NCBI GenBank assembly: GCA_026393755.1
Contig: JAPKZO010000036.1
Location: 1-64,000, forward strand
From: Acidobacteriota bacterium
GTDB taxonomy: Bacteria; Acidobacteriota; Vicinamibacteria; Vicinamibacterales; JAKQTR01
Length of the DNA: 64,000 bases
Reading direction: 5' to 3'
Position numbers and translations under genes: made by a program. The first letter of the stretch is position 1; every line of letters begins with the position of its first letter. Below the pieces are notes generated by a model that saw nothing but the letters and a program-made list of their open reading frames with translations, was not told the origin of the DNA and did not search any database. Shown piece after piece: positions 44,048 through 51,896 of the stretch.

Positions 44048-44254
44048 ATGTGGAACAAAGATGAACGCGACGGGAAGATCGATCAGGCGAAGGGTCGGGC
44101 CAAACAGGCGGCGGGCGATCTGACCGGCAACAAGGACTTGAAGGCCGAGGGTCGAAAGGACGAGGCTTCCGGCAAGGTGCAGGAGGCGGTCGGTCACATC
44201 CGTCGAGAGACCGGCGACGCTATCAAGGACATCGGCGCCGCAATCAAGAAGTGA
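44048..44254 (+). CDS. CsbD-family stress protein
   Basis: 68 residues with the CsbD signature: MWNKDERDGKIDQAKGRAKQ, AAGDLTGNKDLKAEGRKDEA, SGKVQEAVGHIRRETGD. CsbD/YjbJ proteins are small hydrophilic helical proteins strongly induced by general stress in many bacteria, with unknown molecular role. RBS ACAGGAG is at 44034-44040. Confidence 0.92.
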   Translation: MWNKDERDGKIDQAKGRAKQAAGDLTGNKDLKAEGRKDEASGKVQEAVGHIRRETGDAIKDIGAAIKK

Positions 44255-44260
44255 ACCCGG

Positions 44261-44292
44261 GCCGGCGGCCTGCTTTCGCGCAGGCCGCCGGC
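44261..44292. terminator. 12-bp perfect GC hairpin between convergent genes
   Basis: GCCGGCGGCCTG (44261-44272) pairs perfectly with CAGGCCGCCGGC (44281-44292) around CTTTCGCG. It lies between the convergent csbD and glycine-zipper lipoprotein genes. No U-tract is present. Confidence 0.65.
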
Positions 44293-44311
44293 GGGTCGGG
44301 AACCGACTCGG

Positions 44312-45130
44312 CTACCCCTTCTTGATCGGCACGCGAACGTCGACCGCCTGATCGAGGCCAAGCGACAGCACCGTGCCGCGCGGCAGGTGGATCTGTGGAC
44401 CGCGCTGGTTCATTGTCACGGCCGTCCCGGCGCCTCCGCCGATGGCCCCGCCAATCGCGGCACCCTTCTTGCCGCCGAAAATCGCACCGAGAATCGCACC
44501 GCCGGCCGCTGGGATGCCGATCGTGGCGATATCCTTGTTCTTCCCAGAGGGCGCCAGAAAGCTGACGCGCGCCGCAATCTGGTACCGCTCGTCGCGCCCC
44601 GCGACCGACACCGAACTGAAGAGGAGCGCCAGCGTGCCGCGGCCCTTTACCTTCCCGGACGACTGGACCCCCACGACCGCGCCCCGGACAACGCTGCCGG
44701 CAGGAATGACCTCTGTGCCGTCGACCAGTATCGCGTTGGTGAGCGTCGCCTCGACCGGATCTTCGACGCGGCTTGAGTCCGAACCGACCGGCGACTCCAA
44801 TCGGACGGCGAGCCTGGTTCCGTCCGGGACCGTGAATTCGCGGAATTTCGCCATCGCGGGAAGCGGGCCTGGGGTCTGGTTCACCAGGCGCACGTCGACG
44901 ATTTGACCGCGAGGGACCACGCGAGTGGCCGACCCCACAGTGATGCTCACGCTCTGATCGTCGAGTGCGGCGAGCGTTCCGGTGACGACGCCGCCGTCCT
45001 GTCGCGTGACTTCGATCTGGGTGCCGACCGGCACCTTTTCAAGATTGACTTTGCCCGAGCAGCCGGCACCGGCAACCACGAGCGCGAGACCGACGGCCAG
45101 CAGGATGTTCTTCATGGTGTTGTCCCTCAT
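44312..45130 (-). CDS. Glycine-zipper lipoprotein
   Basis: 272 residues from the ATG at 45130 (AGGAGG ten bases upstream on the minus strand); ATG 45115 is an alternative. The signal ends in a lipobox (ALVVAGAGCSGK). A beta-domain follows (GTQIEVTRQDGGVVTGTLAA, GTRLAVRLESPVGSDSSRVE, DGTEVIPAGSVVRGAVVGVQ), then the glycine zipper (AGGAILGAIFGGKKGAAIGG, AIGGGAGTAVTM) and LPRGTVLSLGLDQ. The pattern is like acidobacterial YXWGXW/SLBB-adjacent lipoproteins. It probably lies in the outer membrane. Operator S5 is upstream. Confidence 0.75.
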   Translation of the reverse strand: MRDNTMKNILLAVGLALVVAGAGCSGKVNLEKVPVGTQIEVTRQDGGVVTGTLAALDDQSVSITVGSATRVVPRGQIVDVRLVNQTPGPLPAMAKFREFTVPDGTRLAVRLESPVGSDSSRVEDPVEATLTNAILVDGTEVIPAGSVVRGAVVGVQSSGKVKGRGTLALLFSSVSVAGRDERYQIAARVSFLAPSGKNKDIATIGIPAAGGAILGAIFGGKKGAAIGGAIGGGAGTAVTMNQRGPQIHLPRGTVLSLGLDQAVDVRVPIKKG

Positions 45131-45174
45131 CGCCTTCAACCTCCTGATTGTGCAGCCGATGCGACGTACGGGCG

Positions 45175-45190
45175 TGTTCACTTTGGAACA
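45175..45190. promoter_or_regulatory. Inverted-repeat operator S5
   Basis: TGTTCACTTTGGAACA, exact TGTTC-N6-GAACA. It sits between divergent genes, 45 bp upstream of the glycine-zipper lipoprotein and 51 bp upstream of the PerM-type transporter. Confidence 0.7.
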
Positions 45191-45240
45191 GCCTGCCGTC
45201 AGGCGCCAGAGGTACTGTCCACGATCGAGGCGTCCGAAAC

Positions 45241-46296
45241 ATGTACCGGTTTGTCCAGACAATCACTGCGGTGGCCGTCGGCGCCGTGGTGCTCTACAGG
45301 CTGGAACGCATTGCTGTCGCGTTGATTGTCGCGATGTTGTTTGCGTACCTGATTGCCCCGCTCGTGCAATCCGCCGAGGTTCCGTTACGCGCCGTGAGAA
45401 TCCCGCCGCGCCTGTCGCGAGGGGTGGCCATCGGCATCATCTACGCAATCATCGCCGGGGTCGCGTGGGGCGGAGCCGCAATTCTCCTTCCAACCGTGTC
45501 CCAGCAAGTCGATGAGGCCGCGTCGCTGGCGCCAGGCTACGCGCAGTCACTGCGCACGTGGCAGGGAGGGTGGTCGAGGTACTACCAGCGGTTGAGACTG
45601 CCGATCGAAGTGCGACGACGCGTCGACCAGGGGTTGGGCGACGTTGGCGATCGCATCGTCGAAGGTGTACGGAACTCGCTCGTCGCCGGCTTCGGCATCC
45701 TCTCGTACCTGCCGTGGCTGGTGTTGATTCCCGTTCTGTCATTCTTTCTCCTGAAAGATGCCGAGCGTCTCAGGCAGTCCACCCTCGACGCGCTTCCAGA
45801 ACGCTTTCGCGGGCGCGGATACCACCTGTTCGACGAGCTGAACACGACGCTGGCCGCCTACATTCGCGCGCAACTTCTGGCGTGCCTGCTGGTCGGCGTC
45901 GTCTGCGGGCTCGGGTTTGCAGCGCTCGGTCTGCCGTATGCGGTCCTGCTCGGCGTGCTCGCGGGTGTGGTCGAGTTCATTCCGTTTGTCGGCCCGATTC
46001 TGATCATCGTCGTCGCCGGCATCGTCGGAGCACTGCACGCACCAATGCTGGCGGTCTATTCGACCGGTTTCCTCGTGATCATGCGGGTGATCGAAGACTA
46101 CGTGATCTATCCACGCCTGATGGGAAACGGTGTCCATCTGCATCCATTGGCCGTGATCGTCGCGGTACTCGTCGGCTTCGAACTAGGTGGACTCGCCGGG
46201 ATATTCCTGGCGGTTCCGGTCGTCGCAGCCTTGTCGGTGGCCTGGCGTCATGGGCTCGGGTGGCTGAGCCAGCCGCACGGCCCCGTTGAGTTATGA
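45241..46296 (+). CDS. AI-2E/PerM-family transporter
   Basis: 351 residues from the ATG at 45241. About eight membrane helices with the family hallmarks: VALIVAMLFAYLIAPLVQ, RGVAIGIIYAIIAGVAWGGA, ILSYLPWLVLIPVLSFFLLK, GVVEFIPFVGPI and DYVIYPRLMGNGVHLHPLAV. Members export AI-2 (TqsA), act as Na/H antiporters or are of unknown substrate. The stop overlaps the methyltransferase start, so the two are cotranscribed. Confidence 0.9.
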   Translation: MYRFVQTITAVAVGAVVLYRLERIAVALIVAMLFAYLIAPLVQSAEVPLRAVRIPPRLSRGVAIGIIYAIIAGVAWGGAAILLPTVSQQVDEAASLAPGYAQSLRTWQGGWSRYYQRLRLPIEVRRRVDQGLGDVGDRIVEGVRNSLVAGFGILSYLPWLVLIPVLSFFLLKDAERLRQSTLDALPERFRGRGYHLFDELNTTLAAYIRAQLLACLLVGVVCGLGFAALGLPYAVLLGVLAGVVEFIPFVGPILIIVVAGIVGALHAPMLAVYSTGFLVIMRVIEDYVIYPRLMGNGVHLHPLAVIVAVLVGFELGGLAGIFLAVPVVAALSVAWRHGLGWLSQPHGPVEL

Positions 46297-47165
46297 GCGA
46301 CTGGGGCAGGCCGGGAGGACGTGCCGTGCTCACTCGCGGGCGACGCGCACGCAAGCCTGTCCGTCTGACGCCCGCCAAGCGGTATCGGCGCTTCTGGGCC
46401 GACCTGGGCGACCGGTTTCCCGACCTGGGCGGGGCAGCCTCGACGCGGTACTACGCAGACAACGAACGCCGTCTCTTCACTGATCACTTTCCGTCGCTGA
46501 AGGGCCTGAGCCTCTTCAAGACCGACCTCTGGGACGAAGCCAGAAACACGCGTATCCTGGTCTGGGCTGGCGAGCAGGGCGCCCGCGTCTACGGCATCGA
46601 CATCTCCGAGCCCACCGTGATCCGGGCTCGCGCCGCCTTCGAGCGCAAGCCGAACGGTTGTCACGGCACGGTGGCCGATCTTCGCGAGCTGCCCTTCCTC
46701 GACGCGAGCTTCGACGCGATCTACTCCATGGGAACGATCGAGCACTTCGACGAGACCCAACGGGCGATTGAGGAGATGGCTCGCGTGCTCAAGCCGGGCG
46801 GGCGCGCCATCGTCGGCGTGCCGAATCGTTACGATCCGTTTCTCCGGCCCGTCTTCGTGGCTGCGCTCCAGGCTATGGGGCTCTATGCCTATGGCGACGA
46901 AAGATCCTACTCCCGCCGTGCCCTGAGGAAGATGCTCGAGCGGGCCGGCCTCGAGGTGGTTGCCGAAACGGCGATTCTGTTTGTTCCGGGCTGGCTCAGA
47001 ATGATTGATCTCGCGTGTCATGCGTGGTGCCGGCCGCTCGCGACGGTCACTGGCGCCCTCGTCTGGCCGTTCGCCTTTCTCGATCGCCACTGGCCAGCCG
47101 TGCGGCGACATGGGTATTTACTCGCGACGATCGTCGTGAAGCCGGACGCTGCGGCCGCGGGATGA
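46293..47165 (+). CDS. SAM-dependent class I methyltransferase
   Basis: 290 residues, overlapping the PerM stop by four bases (ATGA). The Rossmann methyltransferase pattern shows RILVWAGEQGARVYGIDISE (motif I, degenerate glycine loop), TVADLRELPFLDASFDAIYS and EEMARVLKPGGRAIVGVPNR. This is typical of ubiquinone/small-molecule Methyltransf_11. The C-terminus has a hydrophobic segment (GALVWPFAFLDRHWP). Substrate unknown; perhaps envelope lipids or polysaccharide, given the neighbours. Confidence 0.85.
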   Translation: MSDWGRPGGRAVLTRGRRARKPVRLTPAKRYRRFWADLGDRFPDLGGAASTRYYADNERRLFTDHFPSLKGLSLFKTDLWDEARNTRILVWAGEQGARVYGIDISEPTVIRARAAFERKPNGCHGTVADLRELPFLDASFDAIYSMGTIEHFDETQRAIEEMARVLKPGGRAIVGVPNRYDPFLRPVFVAALQAMGLYAYGDERSYSRRALRKMLERAGLEVVAETAILFVPGWLRMIDLACHAWCRPLATVTGALVWPFAFLDRHWPAVRRHGYLLATIVVKPDAAAAG

Positions 47166-47186
47166 GAGGGGAGCGCCGGCGCCGCG

Positions 47187-48569
47187 TCACCGTTCCTGAA
47201 CCCGACCCTTCACACCTGGCGTGTGCACGTCCAGCCGCGCAGCCATCACCGCAAAGAGAAGCCAGTAGTGCCTGCAGTTCAGCAGATCGGTCGAGATCGC
47301 CTCGATGAGGAACGCCGTTCCGGCTCCGGCGTAGGCAGCGGCCTCCCACCGGAGAAGCGCGGATCCGGCCAACAGACGGCGGATCGTCGAGCCGCCCGCG
47401 ATCAGGATCAACAGGAGAGCCGCAAGTCCCGCTGCCCCGAGTTCGGCCACCGGCTTCAGGTAGGTCGAGTGAGGGGTGATGAGCCAGATCGTGCTCGGAA
47501 ACCGACCCTCGCGCTGCAGACCGGATGTGAAGGCCTCTTGACCTGCGGGCCCAACACCTGCAGGCCACGAGCGTTCAATCGCGAGAAGGCTGGCGCGCTT
47601 GTTGAAGAGGTACGTCGTCGGCATCACGACCCAGTTGTCGTCGCGCCACCGAAACGACGCGAGCGGCGTGCCGCCGACCAGTTGAGCCGCGCTCATGTTC
47701 GCGATGGCGGTTCCCCGCAGCACCATCACGTGCGATCCCAAAGTGAAGACGGATGCCACGATCACACACACTGCGACAGCCAGCCCCAGCCGCACGCGTG
47801 GGCGGTGGGGTCGGGGTCCCCGCCGGATCGGTTGAGCCAACGCCCACATCACGCTTAGAGCGGCAGCCAGACACATCGCGGTCTTCGAGAACGTGGCGCC
47901 GAGACCCAGCACCAGCAAGAAGACGAGCGCACGATCGCGGCGCCGCCATCCCTGCCTCATTCTGCTCGCGACAAACAGGGGAACCGCCATCAGAATCATG
48001 CTCGCCAGCATCTGCGGGCCGGCAGTGAGCGCCTGCGCCCGGGCAGCGTGTCCGAGGTAGGGAACAGGCGTCAGCGCGACGGTCGCCAGTCGATTGGCAA
48101 GGCCGGCGTATGACGCAAGGCTGCCGGCGATCCCGATCGCCGCGGCGACGGCGGCCGAGTACCCGAACCAGTCGCCAAAGCGATCGAGAAGACGCGGTGT
48201 CGCCGTGAGGCGCACGACGAGGTAGAGACCGGTCAGAGAGACAGCCCCCAAAGTTTCGATGAGCCCGTCTCGGCTGCGTGGCTCGCTCGACCACGCATAC
48301 GCCAGCACGTTGGCGGCGAGCCATGCGGCCGCCGCAACATCGGTAAGGGCGAACCGCCACTGCACGCTTCCCCGCAACCACATGACAGCCGAGGCGCCGA
48401 CCAGTAACACCAACACGATTTCAGGGGGTTGGAGTTTGACGCCCAGCCACGGAAGAACCCAGAGACGGTGGAAGGGAAGAACCACGAGGTACCCCGCCCA
48501 GAGCGTCGCGATTGCCGCAGACGCGACATCCGCGCCAGGCGAACGCCTCGACGGGTCATCTGTTGCCAT
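47187..48569 (-). CDS. O-antigen ligase/Wzy-like polymerase
   Basis: 460 residues from the ATG at 48569; a TTG at 48578 overlaps the upstream stop. About eleven membrane helices and the Wzy_C/WaaL loop region (SWPAGVGPAGQEAFTSGLQR, TPHSTYLKPVAELGAAGLAA). HSTYLKPVAELG corresponds to the conserved H-N/S-x-Y/F-L...E-x-G motif of O-antigen ligases. It probably links or polymerises surface glycans. It is in an operon with the double exosortase upstream. Confidence 0.85.
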   Translation of the reverse strand: MATDDPSRRSPGADVASAAIATLWAGYLVVLPFHRLWVLPWLGVKLQPPEIVLVLLVGASAVMWLRGSVQWRFALTDVAAAAWLAANVLAYAWSSEPRSRDGLIETLGAVSLTGLYLVVRLTATPRLLDRFGDWFGYSAAVAAAIGIAGSLASYAGLANRLATVALTPVPYLGHAARAQALTAGPQMLASMILMAVPLFVASRMRQGWRRRDRALVFLLVLGLGATFSKTAMCLAAALSVMWALAQPIRRGPRPHRPRVRLGLAVAVCVIVASVFTLGSHVMVLRGTAIANMSAAQLVGGTPLASFRWRDDNWVVMPTTYLFNKRASLLAIERSWPAGVGPAGQEAFTSGLQREGRFPSTIWLITPHSTYLKPVAELGAAGLAALLLILIAGGSTIRRLLAGSALLRWEAAAYAGAGTAFLIEAISTDLLNCRHYWLLFAVMAARLDVHTPGVKGRVQER

Positions 48570-48574
48570 CCCAA

Positions 48575-50056
48575 TCAACCGATCCGTGACGCATCAGCCG
48601 TGCCGTCGCGTTCCGCCGCCCCGGCCCGCACGGGCCGGCGAAGCAGCCAGTCGATGTTCGCGATGGCCAGGACGACGAGCAGCGGGCCGATCACCGCCCA
48701 CGCGCGCACGTCGCGGACGTGGAGCGTGAGATCAGAACGGCTGGCAAGGAGGCGCAATGCCACAAAGGTCGCCATCTGGACGAACTCGAGGAGTGCCAGG
48801 CCGATTATCAATCGTCTCCACCCGATGGCGGCGAAGGCCGCGACCCACACCGCCATGAAGAGGCCAACCTGAAAGGCGGGAAGCAGCATGACGGCGCCCT
48901 GCGGATCGTCGAGCGGCTTGCCTGCCCCAACACCAGCAGGCACAGCGCCGCCGACAAGTTCCGCCGCGCGAGTCAGGACGTGCGCGTACGGTACGCCGAG
49001 CAGATATGCGACCAGCACGCCCAGCGTCATGCCCGTCAGTGCCAGACGCGCGCCTGTGCCGCCGGCGCCGTGACGCCAGACCGCGGCGGCGGCGACGACC
49101 GCGGCGGCGAGAAGCAGCTGGTAGAACGCGTGGATCAGGAAGAACGGTGATGCCACCAGTGCGGCCGGGAGTGCCACCACCAGCAGCCGGGCGATGCCGA
49201 GACCGATGAAGAGCGGTGCCGCGGCGGCCAGACCCAGCGCGCACCGGCGCCACGTGCCGGCATAGGCGATGACCGCCGCCAGGTAGATCGGGATGAGCGG
49301 CGTGGAGATGCACTCCTGGGTCACCTCGAAACCGCCCCTGGATGTCCACAGCACATTGACTGCAGCATGAGCCTCAACGCCGAAGACAGAGAGAACCGTT
49401 GCCGCTGCACGGCTGATGAAGGCAGCCACCGCGAGAACGCCAGCGCTCTCGACGTAGAGCGGCGACGCGGCGGTAGACAGAAAGAGCAACGCCCCCGCGA
49501 CAATGATGAAGCGCGGCGTCAGGCGGGCCGAGGAGAACGCCGCGACCGGCGGCGTGACGCGCGTGACGGATTCGCCAACATGATTCCGGTCTCCGGTGTC
49601 GCCGTCTGCGCGGCGCATCCAGCCGAAGACGTACGCCGCGACGGCGAGGATGAGCGCCGCGGGCCATGCGTAGAGGTGGAGTATCTCGAACCACACCGGC
49701 GAGACGGCGACGCGGCCGAGCGTGCCGATGCGCAGCGTGTTGAGGCCGAGGACCAGCATCAGGCCGCCGCCGGCTCCGGCCAGCCGCATGCGCCGACTGG
49801 TTGGGTACGCGAGGATGGCGCCAGCACAAATCGCCAGCGCATCGGCGCCGCTGCACGAGAGAGTGACGTCGATGGAGCCGGCGGGGGCTCCACAAAACGT
49901 CACCGCGAGCCGTGACTCAAGTCGGGTAAGAGGCAGCAGCGCGTGTGTCTCGAACCAGGGGAGGCGCAGAAGGCCGAACGAACCCAGGCTCCAGGCCGTC
50001 GCTCGCAGGGCGAAACTAGCGGCCCGGGTCGGGCTGTGGACAGTGTCCGTCGGCAC
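48575..50056 (-). CDS. Double exosortase-like integral membrane protein
   Basis: 493 residues from the GTG at 50056 (AGGAGG upstream). Two exosortase-type active-site sets occur in one chain. Half 1 (~60-150): Cys in SCSGADALAICAGAIL, Arg in LNTLRIGTLG, His in EILHLYAWP. Half 2 (~215-310): Cys in TQECISTPLIPIYLAAV, Arg in GLGIARLLVVALP, His in IHAFYQLLLA. Exosortases are membrane Cys proteases/transpeptidases that process PEP-CTERM-like tails. About 14 membrane helices in all. It lies opposite an IPTL-CTERM-like protein and upstream of an O-antigen ligase gene. Confidence 0.75.
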   Translation of the reverse strand: MPTDTVHSPTRAASFALRATAWSLGSFGLLRLPWFETHALLPLTRLESRLAVTFCGAPAGSIDVTLSCSGADALAICAGAILAYPTSRRMRLAGAGGGLMLVLGLNTLRIGTLGRVAVSPVWFEILHLYAWPAALILAVAAYVFGWMRRADGDTGDRNHVGESVTRVTPPVAAFSSARLTPRFIIVAGALLFLSTAASPLYVESAGVLAVAAFISRAAATVLSVFGVEAHAAVNVLWTSRGGFEVTQECISTPLIPIYLAAVIAYAGTWRRCALGLAAAAPLFIGLGIARLLVVALPAALVASPFFLIHAFYQLLLAAAVVAAAAVWRHGAGGTGARLALTGMTLGVLVAYLLGVPYAHVLTRAAELVGGAVPAGVGAGKPLDDPQGAVMLLPAFQVGLFMAVWVAAFAAIGWRRLIIGLALLEFVQMATFVALRLLASRSDLTLHVRDVRAWAVIGPLLVVLAIANIDWLLRRPVRAGAAERDGTADASRIG

Positions 50057-50119
50057 GTCGAACCTCCTGGATCGAGACACGGCGCGGACGGAATATACCC
50101 AGCCGTCTCGGGATCGGGA

Positions 50120-50135
50120 TGTTCAATAGGGAACA
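50120..50135. promoter_or_regulatory. Inverted-repeat operator S6
   Basis: TGTTCAATAGGGAACA, exact half-sites, between the double exosortase (64 bp) and its presumed substrate (103 bp). Confidence 0.7.
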
Positions 50136-50237
50136 GCCGGTGCCGCGGCGCTGCCATATAGTCACAACGAATAGCGCCGATCCGATATCGGCCGGACCTG
50201 ATACTCCGCGACGTACGTCGGAACAGGGAGATGCAAC

Positions 50238-51053
50238 ATGAAGCGTCTATGCTTCAGCCTGGTTGTGAGTGTGGCATCCGCCGCGCTGCTCGTCGGTTCG
50301 TCCTCCGCACTGGCCCAGGTGGCCCCGACACTTGGAACTGCGGGCCAGTTCGGCGTACTCGCGAACTCGGCCGTGACCGGGTCCACAGGATCCGGCACGG
50401 TGGTCAGCGGCGACGTGGGTTCTTACCCGACTCCCACCATCAACAATTTTCCTCCTTCGACGGCCGCTGCGCCTTACACGGTTCACCGCTCCGCTGATGG
50501 AGTCGTACAGCAGGCGCACACGGACGCCAAGACGGCGTACGATTTCCTGGCCGGCCAGGGCGGAACGACGTTGAATGACAATCTGAGTACCAACGGAATC
50601 ATCGGCCCGGGTGTCTATTCACTGGGTGCGGCAGACCTGCCGGCATCGACCACCCTCACGCTCAACGGATCGGGCATCTTCATCTTCAACGTTGCGAGCA
50701 CGCTCACGATGAACACCAGTTCAGCGGTGACCGGCACCGCGAATCCGTGCAACGTGTACTGGCGGGTCGGCACGTCCGCAACGCTCAATGGAACGTCCTT
50801 CATCGGCACCGTCATCTCGGACGCGAGCATCACCGTGGGGGGAGGCACCGTGTCCGGGCGTGTCCTGGCTGGAACCGGTGCAACAGGCGCGGTGTCGATG
50901 CCTGGTTCCGGCGGCAACACGATCGGCGGCTGCAGCACCACCCCCGTTCCGACGCTACCGCAGTGGGCGGCGGCGTTTCTCCTCGCGGGACTCCTGGGCG
51001 TCGGGTACCTTCGGCTGCGGCGCCGATCTGCCGGCACCCAGCCAACGGCGTAA
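50238..51053 (+). CDS. DUF3494 (ice-binding-like) protein with IPTL-CTERM-like sorting tail
   Basis: 271 residues. Signal peptide (LVVSVASAALLVGSSSALAQ), then a DUF3494-like beta solenoid (~30-235: TAGQFGVLANSAVTGSTGSG, VVSGDVGSYPT, NGSGIFIFNVASTLTMNTSS, VYWRVGTSATLNGTSFIGTV). The C-terminus is VPTLPQWAAAFLLAGLLGVG followed by YLRLRRRSAG. This is a tripartite sorting signal: motif, helix, Arg cluster. It resembles the IPTLxxW tail of exosortase substrates. DUF3494 proteins can bind ice or act as adhesins. Probably surface-anchored via the exosortase encoded divergently. Confidence 0.85.
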   Translation: MKRLCFSLVVSVASAALLVGSSSALAQVAPTLGTAGQFGVLANSAVTGSTGSGTVVSGDVGSYPTPTINNFPPSTAAAPYTVHRSADGVVQQAHTDAKTAYDFLAGQGGTTLNDNLSTNGIIGPGVYSLGAADLPASTTLTLNGSGIFIFNVASTLTMNTSSAVTGTANPCNVYWRVGTSATLNGTSFIGTVISDASITVGGGTVSGRVLAGTGATGAVSMPGSGGNTIGGCSTTPVPTLPQWAAAFLLAGLLGVGYLRLRRRSAGTQPTA

Positions 51054-51068
51054 GTCGAGGAGGGGCAC

Positions 51069-51503
51069 GTGGCCGTCTCGGTACCAAAGCGACTCGGGAT
51101 CGGCGCTCTCGTCCTGCTGGGCACGTTCCTGCTGGGGTACGTGCCCGCCTCTCTCAATGCCCGCGACGCGCGGGCGGAACAGGAGCGGCTCACGCAGCAG
51201 TTGATGTTGACTGGACTCGAGGTCCAACTCGGGATGATGAGTTATGAAGCGAACCGAGATAACTACGGGCTCGCCGCCCAGCTGGCCACGCCGTTCTTCG
51301 ACGCCGTGAGAGGCGCGATTGCGCGTCCAGCCAACCAGGACGCGGCATCTTCGTTACAGGCCGTGATCGCTCGCCGCGATGAGATTACCTCGGACCTCGC
51401 CCGGGCCAACCCCGTGGTCAAGGGCAAGCTCGCCCAATTGTACGCAGACTGCTATCGTCTGACGCAGACTCCGGGCGCCGCCCACCCGACCGTTTCTCGT
51501 TGA
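51069..51503 (+). CDS. Membrane-anchored small periplasmic protein
   Basis: 144 residues, GTG start at 51069 with GAGGAGGGG upstream, 15 bp after the sorted protein. One N-terminal helix (LGIGALVLLGTFLLGYVPAS), then a helical, charged domain (ARAEQERLTQQLMLTGLEVQ, VIARRDEITSDLARANPVVK). No family recognised. The tight spacing suggests a shared transcript with the DUF3494 protein. Confidence 0.65.
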   Translation: MAVSVPKRLGIGALVLLGTFLLGYVPASLNARDARAEQERLTQQLMLTGLEVQLGMMSYEANRDNYGLAAQLATPFFDAVRGAIARPANQDAASSLQAVIARRDEITSDLARANPVVKGKLAQLYADCYRLTQTPGAAHPTVSR

Positions 51504-51570
51504 GTTCGCTCCCCCGGAATCGAACGTGCAGAACAACCGCCAGGATGAATCCTGGCGGCCTTCCTCGACA

Positions 51571-51720
51571 TCACGCGATCCGGCGTCCCTGAATCACCCT
51601 GATCAGCAACGCGACGACGGCCACCACCAGAAGGATGTGGATGAACCCACCCATCGTGTAGGACGTCACCAGTCCCAGGAACCACAAGACGAGCAGAATG
51701 ACGAAGATTGTCCAGAGCAT
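51571..51720 (-). CDS. lmo0937-family small membrane protein
   Basis: 49 residues from the ATG at 51720: MLWTIFVILLVLWFLGLVTS, YTMGGFIHILLVVAVVALLI, RVIQGRRIA. This is the lmo0937/YqaE-neighbour type: two helices with GGxIHxLLVxA in the second. Such proteins are widespread and of unknown function, often stress-linked. Operator candidate S7 lies 88 bp upstream. Confidence 0.8.
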   Translation of the reverse strand: MLWTIFVILLVLWFLGLVTSYTMGGFIHILLVVAVVALLIRVIQGRRIA

Positions 51721-51807
51721 GTTGATCACCCACGTGAAATCAGACAGTTGTCTACGTCCCGCCGTTACTTCCGTACCATGAGACTAGCAGTGACGCCCAC
51801 GAAGGTC

Positions 51808-51823
51808 TGTCCACTTGTGTACA
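51808..51823. promoter_or_regulatory. Inverted-repeat operator candidate S7
   Basis: TGTCCACTTGTGTACA; the left half matches S3, the right half is GTACA. It lies 88 bp upstream of the lmo0937-type gene and beyond the PBP stop. Confidence 0.4.
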
Positions 51824-51896
51824 CCGGTTGGCGCGCGTGCGAGATCGACGACGTCGCGTCGAATGACCGTCAGGGCGTCTGTGCCGATGGAGGCCG

